From contig JBCCCR010000003.1 of NCBI GenBank assembly GCA_039033415.1, forward strand, positions 1 through 64,000: a stretch of 64,000 nucleotides of DNA. The letters run 5' to 3'. Below are positions 44,735 to 54,616 of the stretch, piece by piece. The translations under genes were made by a program, and so were the position numbers. Every line of letters starts with the position of its first letter. The stretch's first letter is position 1. The notes under the pieces are model-generated. The model saw only the letters and a program-made list of their open reading frames with translations. It was not told where the DNA came from and did no database searches. Source of the stretch: Pseudomonadota bacterium (GTDB taxonomy: Bacteria > Pseudomonadota > Gammaproteobacteria > Xanthomonadales > SZUA-38).

Positions 44735-47128
44735 TTAGAAGTTATATCGCATCCGCACACCGTAGGTACGAGGTGGCGTGGGGCTGTAACCCACCAGCTG
44801 GTAGATCTGGGTGTGATTCAAACCGGCGGTAAAGGTCGCGTCCTCGTCGATGTTATTGATATACGCCACAACCGAGAACCGGTCGTCGGCTGGTCGGTAC
44901 GTGAGACTGGCGTTAAAGACCGTCAGATCCGGGACCCGCTGCTCAGCCAGGAACAGGGCGGTCGTCCAGACCTGGTCTCGATAGGAGGCGTTGATGTTGG
45001 CGTCGATGGTTCCGCCGGAATCAAGATTGAAGGTGTGAGTGTAATCCGCGTTAGCCGTCCAGCGCGGCGACCGGGTGGCTTCAAAACCGCTGCAATCGAT
45101 GAGCAGCTCGGGCGTTGGCCCAAACGGCGGTGGCAATGGCAGAGTTACGCCGGTCGGTGCTATGGGGCACGACACGTTGGGTGGTGTAAACGGTGCCGCC
45201 TGCGTATAGCTGAAGGAATCATATTCCGCGTCCAGAAACTCTGCGCCAAAGCGAATCAGGTCGTTCTCGGTTGCGGCAAACAGCAGATCAAAACTCGCCC
45301 CCTGAATCGTCGTTTCACCGGCATTGATGGTGTCCTGGCCGATGATGCCCAGCTCATCCGGCCCGACCACATTTTCCTGCCGGTTCGTGTAGTCCCAGAA
45401 AAAGATATCGCCATTCAGCTGCAGGCGGCCATCCAGAAAGAGATTGCGGAAACCAATTTCGAATGCGTCCAGCTCTTCCGGCTCGAATGCTTCCCCGACA
45501 ACTGCCGACAACCCACCGGCTTTGTAGCCCGTGGAGAAAGTGACAAACACCATGTTGTCCGGGGTCAGGTCATGCTCGATACCAATCTTAAAATCGGTGC
45601 TGTCGAAGCTGACCTTCTGCGTATCGGGGCCGGACACCAGGCACGCCGCAACGCCATTGATAACCTGTCGGTTTGGCGCCACGGGCGGACAGTCAAACGC
45701 CTGATCGATCGACCAGCGACGGAAATCGGGTTTAACCTGCTCGTCGTCACTGTAGCGCAGGCCGGTGATCAACCGGGTGCTGTCGGTGAACGAGTACGTC
45801 GATTCGGCAAAGATCCCGAAACCTTCATTTTCGAATCGGTTTTCGACGAAGATGGTTTGAACCGGCCCCTGATTGACTCGGGTGGGACCGTATTGGTCTT
45901 CGTCAAAGAGAAACAGCCCGGCCACCCAGTCAAACCGTTCTGTGCTGTTGGCCAGGCGCGCCTCAAAGACGGTTGCTTCGGAGGTTTCCGGCTCGCCGGT
46001 AAACGGGTCGCCGATCTGGAACTGGGGGCCAGGCGTATTCAGGAAGAACGACTCGATTTCCTGATACGAAGGCACAACCGTTAAGGTGCCAAAATCCAAA
46101 TCCACCTCGAGCGTGGCGCTGATATCCCAAGTCTGCATGTCCTGGGTTGCGGTGTCACCGATCAGCCGAACCCCTGAAATAAAGCTGGTATCGGGGGGGA
46201 ACGGAGGCGACGGTGCGGGGCCTAGATTCAGCGCGTCAGTAACCCAAGGGAAAGCAAAGTCCGGGAAGGCAAAACCGTTACCAAAAACGTTAGCCAGAAT
46301 GACGTCGTTCCCACCGGGAAAGATCGACTCCCAGGGGTCGGAAGCACCGGCGTAGGTAAATCCACCGAGACCGCGCCCGCCAAAGTCGGCGTATTGTGCC
46401 TGCGCCCGCAGTGAAACCCGTTCGTTCGGCTCCCACAGGGTCTGCACGCGCAGGGCCCAGTGGTCATCGTCCATGGTGTCGTCAGACATGAAGCCATCGC
46501 GGTCGATGCTCAGCGCTGAGATTCTGGTGGCAAAGGTATCCCCAATCGGGATGTTGATGGCGCCGTCAACCTGGATCTTGCCGAAGTTGCCGAAGTCGCC
46601 GGAGATGTAGCCCTCCTGCTCGCCGAGCGTCGGCCCACGAGTAATCAGGTTGACCGCGCCGCCGGTTGCGTTGCGGCCATAAAGCGTGCCCTGGGGCCCC
46701 TTCAACACCTCGATCCGCTCAAGATCAAAAAACGCCGCGTGCACCGACTGGGTGCGGGCCAGGTAGGCGCCGTCTTTACTGAGGGCAATTGCCGGACTGC
46801 CAACAACCGTCGCGTTCGGCGTTCCGACCCCGCGGATAAACATCTGCAGCTGCGGCCCCGCCAACCCAATCTGCAGCGCCGGCACCTGGGTGGATACATC
46901 GACGATCGTGTTCAAACCTCGTTCGAAGATGGTGTCTGCATCAAAAGCTTCAATGATCAGGGACGAATCCTGAATGCTTTCAGCTTTGCGTGCGGCAGTG
47001 ACGATGATTTCTTCGAGCGCCGCGTCGGAGCCCTGGGCCAGTGCGATCCTCGGCATCGAGGTCGCGACGACGCTACAGAGCATGGCTATGACGACAAAGC
47101 CGCCGGTCAGCTTGGATGTTTTTCTCAT
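44735..47128 (-). CDS. TonB-dependent outer-membrane receptor
   Basis: 797 residues. A signal peptide (ending near ALAQ) is followed by the plug domain, with EEIIVTAARKAESIQDSSLII near its start and the GPQGTLYGRNATGG segment. The rest is a beta-barrel ending in the outer-membrane signature phenylalanine (RMRYNF). It would import a substrate too large or rare for porins. The gene is sandwiched between a Rieske oxygenase (31 bases upstream) and the TPR gene, so the pathway substrate is the best guess. Confidence 0.92.
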   Translation of the reverse strand: MRKTSKLTGGFVVIAMLCSVVATSMPRIALAQGSDAALEEIIVTAARKAESIQDSSLIIEAFDADTIFERGLNTIVDVSTQVPALQIGLAGPQLQMFIRGVGTPNATVVGSPAIALSKDGAYLARTQSVHAAFFDLERIEVLKGPQGTLYGRNATGGAVNLITRGPTLGEQEGYISGDFGNFGKIQVDGAINIPIGDTFATRISALSIDRDGFMSDDTMDDDHWALRVQTLWEPNERVSLRAQAQYADFGGRGLGGFTYAGASDPWESIFPGGNDVILANVFGNGFAFPDFAFPWVTDALNLGPAPSPPFPPDTSFISGVRLIGDTATQDMQTWDISATLEVDLDFGTLTVVPSYQEIESFFLNTPGPQFQIGDPFTGEPETSEATVFEARLANSTERFDWVAGLFLFDEDQYGPTRVNQGPVQTIFVENRFENEGFGIFAESTYSFTDSTRLITGLRYSDDEQVKPDFRRWSIDQAFDCPPVAPNRQVINGVAACLVSGPDTQKVSFDSTDFKIGIEHDLTPDNMVFVTFSTGYKAGGLSAVVGEAFEPEELDAFEIGFRNLFLDGRLQLNGDIFFWDYTNRQENVVGPDELGIIGQDTINAGETTIQGASFDLLFAATENDLIRFGAEFLDAEYDSFSYTQAAPFTPPNVSCPIAPTGVTLPLPPPFGPTPELLIDCSGFEATRSPRWTANADYTHTFNLDSGGTIDANINASYRDQVWTTALFLAEQRVPDLTVFNASLTYRPADDRFSVVAYINNIDEDATFTAGLNHTQIYQLVGYSPTPPRTYGVRMRYNF

Positions 47129-47159
47129 CTGGATCGCCTCGCTGTGGTCAGATTGTTTT

Positions 47160-48233
47160 TCATTCGGAGTACTCTTGCTGCACCCAGTCGAGCATCACCC
47201 GCCTAAAAAGCAGGCCCGCCTGGTCGCCGGCAATTTTCATTTCGTTGTAATCAATGTGGTCGTTGTCGAGCAGGGTCTGCATGTGGTTGCAGGCCCAGCG
47301 GTCTTCTGCGAAACCTTCGGCCAGATGAGACTTCAGGCCCGCGTAGTACGCCTCGTTGTCCAAGGCAAAGTCGTTGGACATCGACCACCAGTAATGGGTG
47401 GATGACCGGGTTTCCGGGGTCAGGTAGTGCATGATGTGCTGTTTGAACACTTCCCGGTCGGGCGCGTCTGGCTCGCCCACATATATCGGCGCATAACCCT
47501 TAAAAACGCCTGGCGACACGAACATGCCGCCGTCCCACCGTTCAACGGGCCTATCCTTTATCCGCTCCTGAATGTCTGGCGGCAAGATGCCGATGGACCT
47601 GGGATCCTTATCGATGCGGTTGCACCATACGCGGCCATCGACCTTTTTTACCTCGGTGGGTAATTCGAAGAAAAAATCCCCGAAGTAGAACGTATCCTTG
47701 TGAAGGTACGCAAAATGGGTCAGGTCATTCAGGTTTTCCTGCATGAGCATGTAGCTGCCCTGGTAGTCTGCCGAGTCAAAGACGGTTCGAAAACCTGGAT
47801 CGGAGAGAAACGGCAGGTCCGGCAGCGTACTTTCATCGGGCTGTTCCGGATCGCCCATCCAGATGAACACGAATGGGCCCATTTCACGCAATGGGTACTT
47901 ATGCAGGCGTCGTTTTGACGTCTTTTCCTGGCATGGAATTCGCGCGATTGACCCGTCCGGGGCGTAGCGCAGCCCGTGGTATCGGCAAACCAGGTTGTCG
48001 CCTTCCAGATAGCCTTTCGCCAGCGGAAAAGACCGGTGCAGGCAACGATTCTGAAACGCCACCGGTTCACCTGCCTCGGTTCGATAAAAGACAATCGAAC
48101 GTTCGAGCAGCGTCTTGGCGCGAGGCTCGCGGGTAAACTCCTCCGCCAGTCCAGCGACGTACCAATGGTTATAAACCAACGGCAGGCGAATGTAGCTTTT
48201 GACGCTCTTGATGTGGTCCGCGTAATCCATCAA
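47160..48233 (-). CDS. Rieske non-heme iron oxygenase (VanA-like)
   Basis: 357 residues. N-terminal Rieske domain: C-x-H in CLHRS (about 63-65) and C-x-x-H in CRYHG (about 83-86) bind 2Fe-2S. The catalytic domain has the mononuclear iron site in ENLNDLTHFAYLH. The size and the missing small subunit match the one-component alpha-type group that includes vanillate O-demethylase oxygenase. A reductase gene is not visible in the window. First gene of the Rieske-TonB-TPR-AhpD operon. Confidence 0.9.
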   Translation of the reverse strand: MMDYADHIKSVKSYIRLPLVYNHWYVAGLAEEFTREPRAKTLLERSIVFYRTEAGEPVAFQNRCLHRSFPLAKGYLEGDNLVCRYHGLRYAPDGSIARIPCQEKTSKRRLHKYPLREMGPFVFIWMGDPEQPDESTLPDLPFLSDPGFRTVFDSADYQGSYMLMQENLNDLTHFAYLHKDTFYFGDFFFELPTEVKKVDGRVWCNRIDKDPRSIGILPPDIQERIKDRPVERWDGGMFVSPGVFKGYAPIYVGEPDAPDREVFKQHIMHYLTPETRSSTHYWWSMSNDFALDNEAYYAGLKSHLAEGFAEDRWACNHMQTLLDNDHIDYNEMKIAGDQAGLLFRRVMLDWVQQEYSE

Positions 48234-48290
48234 AGAACTCCATTCGGAACGACGTGCGTAGGCTGACGTCCCACCTGACAGGCCCGATTA

Positions 48291-48485
48291 CTAGGCAATG
48301 CTGATGCTCTCCAAAGATTCGACCGTGACAGCGGCAATCAAATCGGGCGCAGCCTGAAGCGACCGCACGCGTTTCTGCGCAGTCATCACAATTTCTTCGA
48401 GCATTAGCCCCATTTTTGGTGTCGTAGCCGACACGGCGAAGGCATCAGAATTGACAAACCAAGCAATATTTCCGGAAGGGATCAT
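48291..48485 (-). pseudogene. Remnant of a TonB-dependent receptor N-terminus
   Basis: The short frame contains LEEIVMTAQKRVRSLQAAPDL, very similar to the start of TonB-receptor plug domains (EEIVVTAQKRxxSLQDVP), but lacks a signal peptide and stops after 64 residues. It suggests an earlier second receptor gene here that decayed. The flanks to 48859 show no other part of it. Confidence 0.5.
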
Positions 48486-48859
48486 CGACAGCGCCGCGCA
48501 GTGATCTCAAATATTCCGAACATGTGATTCCCCTCACCGTAAGGATGTTTTGCTAGCCCCAATCCGCGGGCGACGACTGCAACCCTGCGGATAGATCCTT
48601 TATGATCTTGCTGCGGTCCAGGTCGTCTAATGACACCGAAGCGAAGCTCCAAAATCCGGAAGAACGCCATTAACGCGTATCGTCCTTATGCCTGTTTCGG
48701 CGGCTTTGGTGTGGCGAGAGACCTTGGGCCGGCGCCCGGCTAGAATTAGTCAGCTAGCGCAAACAATTTACTTGTTTTTTGAATTGGTTCAAAATATAGG
48801 CCAACCATGCGTGCTGGTCAACATATTTTGCGGCCAGAATTTCGATAAGTGGAGTAAAC
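48486..48859. other. Intergenic region upstream of the second dioxygenase operon
   Basis: No gene is supported. It is the promoter-side gap of the VOC/hydroxylase operon, with the palindrome listed next as its only clear feature. Confidence 0.45.
48777..48794. promoter_or_regulatory. Palindrome TTTTGAA-TTGG-TTCAAAA
   Basis: A perfect dyad with 7-base arms and a 4-base spacer, 66 bases upstream of the dioxygenase start in an AT-rich stretch. The shape suits a repressor or activator dimer. Confidence 0.5.
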
Positions 48860-49816
48860 ATGAACACTCCGGTCTCCGGTCCCAAAGCATCCGATCTCTC
48901 CTACCTTCGCTTCAGCGCCCCGGATTTGGATGTAATGCATACGTTTCTCAAAGACTTCGGCCTAAAGGTCACTCGGGGAGAAACCTCGGATGGAACGCCG
49001 GCCCTGTTCAGCCGGGGCACCGACGCCGACCCCTTTATCCACTCAGTTGAAGAGGGTGAACCGCGTTTTCTTGGCCTGGGTTTTGTGATGTCTGCGGCCA
49101 ACGATCTGGAATTGCTTGCCGGCTTGCCAGGTGCATCGCCAATCGAAGCCATGGAAACGCCCGGCGGTGGCCATCGCGTTCGATTTGAGGATCCTCAGGG
49201 ATTTGTCGTTGACGGGTTTTTCGGCTGGGAAGGCACCGCTCTAGCATGTCCGGAGCAACGGGTGCCGGTCAATTCTGGCGAAAACCGCGCCCGGCGAGGT
49301 GCACCGGTACGCCTGAAGGCAGGCCCCGCTCACGTGAAGCGGCTGGGCCACGTGGTGCTTTTTGTCAACCACTTTCGCGACAGCGAGGCCTGGTACAAGG
49401 AACGCTTCGGGTTCGTCACGTCGGACGAAATCTGGGTCGAAGACGAGTCCAACGTTCTCGGCGCCTTCCTACGCTGCGATCGCGGCCCGATACCCACGGA
49501 TCACCACAGCATCTTTTTGATCGGCAACCCCGACGCTGCGCCGGCGCTGCAGCATGCAGCTTTTGAGGTCAACGATTGGGACGACGTGATGCTAGGCCAC
49601 GATTATTTGATCGATAAGAACTACAAACCTCAGTGGGGCATCGGCAAGCATATCCTGGGCAGCCAGGTGTTTGATTACTGGCACGACCCCTACGGACATA
49701 TCCTCGAGCACTTTTCTGATGGCGACGTCTTCGACGCAGACCATCCGCCAGGCTTCCACTCGGTCGACGTGCTCCGCGGTACTCAGTGGGGACAGAGGTT
49801 TCCTCATCATGATTGA
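48860..49816 (+). CDS. Second type I extradiol dioxygenase-like VOC protein
   Basis: 318 residues, paralogue of the protein at 28218-29297. The C-terminal VOC module holds the triad H in LGHVVLF, H in GKHILGSQVFDYW and E in LEHFSDGD. The N-terminal module lacks one of the usual histidines, as expected for two-domain extradiol enzymes. It is followed by a hydroxylase gene that begins within its last codons, so the two form a ring-hydroxylation and cleavage pair. Confidence 0.87.
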   Translation: MNTPVSGPKASDLSYLRFSAPDLDVMHTFLKDFGLKVTRGETSDGTPALFSRGTDADPFIHSVEEGEPRFLGLGFVMSAANDLELLAGLPGASPIEAMETPGGGHRVRFEDPQGFVVDGFFGWEGTALACPEQRVPVNSGENRARRGAPVRLKAGPAHVKRLGHVVLFVNHFRDSEAWYKERFGFVTSDEIWVEDESNVLGAFLRCDRGPIPTDHHSIFLIGNPDAAPALQHAAFEVNDWDDVMLGHDYLIDKNYKPQWGIGKHILGSQVFDYWHDPYGHILEHFSDGDVFDADHPPGFHSVDVLRGTQWGQRFPHHD

Positions 49817-51509
49817 GACACCGATACTCATTGCCGGCGGCGGGCCGGTTGGGCTTGTGCTGGCTCACGAACTCAATCGGCTGGGTGTCGATGCCATTTT
49901 GCTGGAGCGAAATCCAACAACCACGCGACACCCGAAGATGGACATCACCAACGGGCGCAGCATGGAGATTTTTCGCCGGCTAGGTCTGGTGGATGCTCTG
50001 CGCGCCGTCGCAGTTCCGGAAGACCATCCCGTTTCCGTGATCTGGTGCGATGACATGGTAGGAACGGAACTGGCGCGGTTCGATTATCCAAGCGTGCAGG
50101 AGATGCGAAAGCTTCTGGCCGAGAAAAATGATGGGACCATGGCACTGGAGCCGGGCATGCGGGTTTCCCAGGTGCTGCTTGAGCCGGTCTTGAAGCAACA
50201 CCTTGATGACCACAGCCAACACATCACGCTCATGTTTGGCTGGAGCCTTGAGTCGCTGACGCAGGATGAAGAGGGCGTCACCGCAACCATTCGATCCACC
50301 GAAACTGGCGAGACCCAGCAGGTTCGCAGCCAATACCTGGCCGGTTGTGACGGCGCGGGCAGCGTGGCGCGGAAAACTCTGGGCATTCCTGTCAATACGA
50401 TTACGCCACTCGATTTTGTCGCTGACGACGACCGAACCAACTACCGCGACGTGGCCCGGGGCGAACCGCCAGCTGACGCCCCACGCGTCGACCCCATGTT
50501 CATGATCCACTGGGAATCGAATGATCTGGACGTCTTCGAGCGGTACGGTATCGCCTGGCACCTGCAGTCGCCTTTACGCTGGAGCATTATTTCCCAGAAC
50601 GACAAAGATACCTGGACCATCCACGTGCCGGTTCCCCTTTATCCTGAAGTGGAGCAAATGGACCCAAAGGAGTTTCTGTTTAAGCTCCTGGGATGTGAGT
50701 TCGATTGCCGGGTGCTCGTCGCCAACCCCTGGTATCCGCGCCTCGGCCTGGCGGATGCCTATGGCTCGGGCCGAGTATGGCTGGCGGGTGATTCGGTACA
50801 CCAGGTGATCCCCACGGGCGGCTACGGCATGAACACCGGCGTCGGAGACGCGACGGCGCTGGGCTGGGTGCTGGCGGCCAACGTCAATGGCTGGGGAGGC
50901 GAGAAGCTCTTTCAGGCTTACGAGAACGAGCGCCGCCATGTCGGTGCGCGCAATCGCCTGGCGTCTGCCCGTCACTCCGCAATCCGTTACCACATCAATC
51001 GAAATACGCCGGAAGACTTTCGCGCCGAGGGGTCCGCCGGAGAGCAAGCCCGGCATGAGATTGGCGCGTATATCCAGGACGCAGGCAACCTGGAAAACGA
51101 CGCCTGGGGCATCGAGTGGGGTTATCGCTATGACGATTCACCCGTCATCTGCCACGAAGACGGCCCGGCGCCGGCCTATGAATGGGAATATTACGACCCA
51201 TCGTCCTGGCCCGGTGGCCGCCCTCCCAACGTATTTCTTGAAGACGGCCAACCGCTATTCGATCGCTTCGGCACCGGTTTTACGCTGTTAAATTTTGCAG
51301 GTCTTGATTGCGCCACGCTGGTGGCAGCGGCGGAGGCGGCCTCGATACCGCTTGATGTGGTTGAGATTCGCGACGAGCATGCGGCCAGGCTCTACGACCG
51401 CAATCTGGTATTGATTCGCCCGGACCAGCACGTCGCCTGGCGCGGCAACGCGGCCCCGGCAGACCTTCACGCGGCGGGGGAAATTATGGATCGGGTACGC
51501 GGAGTCTGA
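49809..51509 (+). CDS. FAD-dependent aromatic monooxygenase (PheA/TfdB-like)
   Basis: 566 residues from the ATG at 49809, which overlaps the dioxygenase stop; the longer frame from 49671 is rejected as it runs inside that gene. FAD motif GGGPVGL (about 8-14), CDGAGSVARKTLG and GDSVHQVIPTGGYGMNTG fit class A phenol hydroxylases. The sequence is only distantly similar to the hydroxylase at 34787. It probably makes a catechol for the neighbouring extradiol dioxygenase. Stop at 51507-51509. Confidence 0.88.
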   Translation: MIETPILIAGGGPVGLVLAHELNRLGVDAILLERNPTTTRHPKMDITNGRSMEIFRRLGLVDALRAVAVPEDHPVSVIWCDDMVGTELARFDYPSVQEMRKLLAEKNDGTMALEPGMRVSQVLLEPVLKQHLDDHSQHITLMFGWSLESLTQDEEGVTATIRSTETGETQQVRSQYLAGCDGAGSVARKTLGIPVNTITPLDFVADDDRTNYRDVARGEPPADAPRVDPMFMIHWESNDLDVFERYGIAWHLQSPLRWSIISQNDKDTWTIHVPVPLYPEVEQMDPKEFLFKLLGCEFDCRVLVANPWYPRLGLADAYGSGRVWLAGDSVHQVIPTGGYGMNTGVGDATALGWVLAANVNGWGGEKLFQAYENERRHVGARNRLASARHSAIRYHINRNTPEDFRAEGSAGEQARHEIGAYIQDAGNLENDAWGIEWGYRYDDSPVICHEDGPAPAYEWEYYDPSSWPGGRPPNVFLEDGQPLFDRFGTGFTLLNFAGLDCATLVAAAEAASIPLDVVEIRDEHAARLYDRNLVLIRPDQHVAWRGNAAPADLHAAGEIMDRVRGV

Positions 51510-51566
51510 CCGACCCAGCAGCCAGTCTCTGGGCGAACACAGTCCCCGGTGCGACGGATGGCTAAC

Positions 51567-53549
51567 CTACAGACCTTCTTCTTCCGCGTACCACATAGGA
51601 CCTCCACGGTAGCGAGGAAATCCATAGCCGTTTAGCCAGATCACATCGATATCGCTGGCTCGCTGCACGATCCCCTCGGCAAGAACCGCCCTGCCCTCGT
51701 CCACAATGGCCGACACCAGCCGCCGGCAGATCTCGTCAGCGGAAAACTTCCTTTGCTCAATGCCCAGTCGGGCCGCCGTTTCGCGAATCAGGGTGATGGC
51801 ACCGTCGTCCACCAGGCGTTGGCCGTCTTCGTATCGGTAAAACCCGGCACCGGACTTCTGCCCGATTCGGCCCTCTTCCACAAATACCGTGGACAGCGCA
51901 AAGTAAGTGGGATCGTCAGGCAGATTCGGCTGGTGTTTGCGGGCCTTATAACCAATTTCCAGGCCGGTGAGATCAACCACCTGCAGCGGACCCATGGCCA
52001 TCCCCCAGTCGCGGAACGCCGAGTCAACCTGGTCCGGCGTCGCCCCTTCCAGCAACAGGTTCTGCGCCTCTGCACCGTAGCGCGCATAAATACGATTGCC
52101 GGCGAATCCGTAGCAAACCCGGACGGTAACGGGAATCTTTTGCAATCGCTTGCCCAATGCAACGATCGTCAACAGCACCTCGTCTGACGTATCAGCCGCC
52201 CGAACCACCTCGAGTAATTTCATGATGTGGGCGGGGCTGAAAAAATGCATGCCCACCACCTGCTCCGGGCGACGGGTCACCTGCGCGATCTGATCGATAT
52301 CCAGGTAGGACGTGTTGCTGGCCAAAATCGCATCAGGCTTACAGACCGCGTCCAGTTCCGTGAAGATGATGGTCTTGACGTCCAGGCTCTCAAACGCCGC
52401 CTCGACAACCAGATCGACATCAGCCAGGGCGCTATATTCTGTAGTCCCGGCTACGAGATCGCATCGCCTGGCAAGCTCAGCTTCCTCCATCCGACCGCGG
52501 CTGACCTGACGTTCGTAGTTACTCCGGATCTTGTCGAGACCCGCGTCCACCTTGGTCTGATCAAGCTCCAGCAGCACAACCGGGATTCCGGCGTTGGCAA
52601 AGCAGATCGCAATCCCGACGCCCATGAGACCGGCACCAATAACGGCCACCTGCTCAACCGACCTAGGCTGCGCCGACTCGTTAACGTCTTCAATCTTCGC
52701 GCAGCGCCGCTCGGCAAAAAAAGCGTGGCGCATGGCACGCGACTGGGACGATTCTCGACAGGCCTGGAACAGCCGCCGTTCCTCGATGATCGCTTGATCA
52801 AAGGGCAGCTGTACGGCGTTTTCAATCGAGTCGATGCCGTACTGAACCGCCAGCTGACCGCGTTTCTTTTTCGCCATCCTGTCCCGCCACTGTGCGAACA
52901 GGCTGGCGTACTGAGTGTCTTGTTCGAGCACCACATCGGCTAGGCGCCGGATTGCGGCCCCACTATCGATAAGGCGTCGGCCTGCGTTAAGCGCAGCGTC
53001 TAACAGCGCGTCATGGCTCTCCGTATCGACCACCTCGTCCACAAGCTGGCGACCCAGTTCTGAGCGCACCTTCACCTGCCGACCGGAGGTGATCAGATCC
53101 AGCGCAACCGGAATACCGGCGAGCCTGGGCAGCAGCTGGGTACCGCCGGCCCCGGGCAGCAGGCCGAGCGTCACCTCCGGAAAGCCAACTCTGGTCCCGG
53201 GATGGGCAATGCGGTAGTGGCACGCGAGAGCCGTCTCAAATCCACCGCCAAGCACCGTTCCATGCAGGGCAGCGATGATCGGCTTTTGACTCCGAGCAAT
53301 GGTAAGCATCAAATCCGGTGTGATCGGGTCCACTGGCGGCTTGCCGAACTCGGTAATGTCTGCCCCGGCAATAAACGTGCGGCCGGCGCAGATCAGGACG
53401 GCGGCCTTGAGCGCAACATCCTGGTTCAGACGGCCAACCGCGTCATCAATCCCCTGTCGCACCGTCAGCGACAGCGCGTTGACCGGCGGATAATCAATGG
53501 TCACGACGGCGATATCGCCGTGGGTGGTGAAGGTTACAGGTTCGCTCAT
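51567..53549 (-). CDS. FadB-like enoyl-CoA hydratase/3-hydroxyacyl-CoA dehydrogenase
   Basis: 660 residues from the ATG at 53549 (a longer frame from 53627 has no clear ribosome site). N-terminal crotonase domain (about 1-190: PPVNALSLTV, GADITEFG, LGLLPGAGGTQ) and a central NAD-binding domain starting VAVIGAGLMGVGIA with the catalytic HFFSPAH, then two C-terminal helical parts. The domain order is that of the fatty-acid beta-oxidation multifunctional protein. It should degrade the CoA-activated side chain with the thiolase at 60493. Third gene after two GSTs. Confidence 0.9.
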   Translation of the reverse strand: MSEPVTFTTHGDIAVVTIDYPPVNALSLTVRQGIDDAVGRLNQDVALKAAVLICAGRTFIAGADITEFGKPPVDPITPDLMLTIARSQKPIIAALHGTVLGGGFETALACHYRIAHPGTRVGFPEVTLGLLPGAGGTQLLPRLAGIPVALDLITSGRQVKVRSELGRQLVDEVVDTESHDALLDAALNAGRRLIDSGAAIRRLADVVLEQDTQYASLFAQWRDRMAKKKRGQLAVQYGIDSIENAVQLPFDQAIIEERRLFQACRESSQSRAMRHAFFAERRCAKIEDVNESAQPRSVEQVAVIGAGLMGVGIAICFANAGIPVVLLELDQTKVDAGLDKIRSNYERQVSRGRMEEAELARRCDLVAGTTEYSALADVDLVVEAAFESLDVKTIIFTELDAVCKPDAILASNTSYLDIDQIAQVTRRPEQVVGMHFFSPAHIMKLLEVVRAADTSDEVLLTIVALGKRLQKIPVTVRVCYGFAGNRIYARYGAEAQNLLLEGATPDQVDSAFRDWGMAMGPLQVVDLTGLEIGYKARKHQPNLPDDPTYFALSTVFVEEGRIGQKSGAGFYRYEDGQRLVDDGAITLIRETAARLGIEQRKFSADEICRRLVSAIVDEGRAVLAEGIVQRASDIDVIWLNGYGFPRYRGGPMWYAEEEGL

Positions 53550-53587
53550 GAGCGGGTTCCTTGTGAGACGGCGGAGGTTAAGCCAGG

Positions 53588-54601
53588 TCAGGCTCCATCG
53601 TTCAGGGCCAGCAAAGGCTGCAAACAACCGGCGTCACCAAGGATCGGATCGAGCGCCTGCCGGTCCACCAGGCCGTTGAACTTCTGCTGCAGTGCTGCCA
53701 GAGATTTCGCGTGATATTTCTGCGGCCTCTGAGTCCAGGTGTGCCCCGCAAGTTCGACGCTGAATGACTCCGCGCCCGACTTCAGTGCTTCCCGGTTGGC
53801 CAGCGACCACGGCAGAAATCGCGCACCCACCTGGCTGGCCAGAAAAGGGGTGAGCGTCGGCGCCAGCTCATCCAAGGACTCGAAGTCTCCCTCAACCCGT
53901 GGCCACATCATGCGCTGCAGCCACGCCAGGACGTGATTAAACCTTGCGAGGATCAAGGCGCCCGGCGAGGGATCGGTGGCCGCGCTCTGGATCTGCGGCG
54001 CCAGTCCAAAGTCGGCAAACGCCGGCCGATCTCCCAGCAGATAAGCCCGGGACGCCAGATGTGCGTCGAGCAAAGACAGGGCTTCGCTGAACCCGTTTTC
54101 AATGTGCCGTGCATTGTGTTCGTTGGATCCGACGAACCATACGCGCCCGGTCATTCGCTCGATGACCGCGTCCGCCGCCGAGGTGAGGGCATCGATTTCC
54201 ACGTCCGGCTCACGCATGGCGGCAATTCGAAGCGCCGCGCTCCGCTGGTCCACCGGGCGCGCCCAGCGAAAGTGGAACATCCACTTATTAGCCCATTCGT
54301 CTCCGAATTCCTCAAGCAGGCAGGAGACAAATCGCAACGCGGGATCCGCGGGATCCATAGTCGGACCGTCGCTGACCGACTCAAGCTTCTCGATGATGGG
54401 GGTTGAGTCCTGCATCCCGGTGCCGTTCGGCGTGATTACGACGGGGATCACCGGGATTCGGAAGTGCTCCTGGAACTCGGTTCGAGCTGCTGCGCTGGCA
54501 ACAATCCATTCGTGATCGATACCTTTGAATCGAAACCAGGATCGGATCTTGACCGAAAACGGAGACAGCTCTGACCCGATAATTCGGTAGAGGCTTGACA
54601 C
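53588..54601 (-). CDS. Glutathione S-transferase-family protein
   Basis: 337 residues, GTG start. The N-terminal thioredoxin-like domain shows SELSPFSVKIR (S-P-F-S type active site near 10-17) and the cis-Pro in VIPVVIT, followed by a long helical C-terminal domain, larger than standard GSTs. It lies 15 bases after the LinD-like gene and 38 bases before the FadB-like gene. Substrate unknown. Confidence 0.8.
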   Translation of the reverse strand: MSSLYRIIGSELSPFSVKIRSWFRFKGIDHEWIVASAAARTEFQEHFRIPVIPVVITPNGTGMQDSTPIIEKLESVSDGPTMDPADPALRFVSCLLEEFGDEWANKWMFHFRWARPVDQRSAALRIAAMREPDVEIDALTSAADAVIERMTGRVWFVGSNEHNARHIENGFSEALSLLDAHLASRAYLLGDRPAFADFGLAPQIQSAATDPSPGALILARFNHVLAWLQRMMWPRVEGDFESLDELAPTLTPFLASQVGARFLPWSLANREALKSGAESFSVELAGHTWTQRPQKYHAKSLAALQQKFNGLVDRQALDPILGDAGCLQPLLALNDGA

Positions 54602-54616
54602 GCGGGCGTTGCTGAA

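Noticed and set aside
44549-46084. A 511-codon plus-strand frame opposite the TPR and TonB genes
   Set aside because: It is antisense to two well-supported genes, has no recognisable domain, and its open frame follows from their high-GC codon use.
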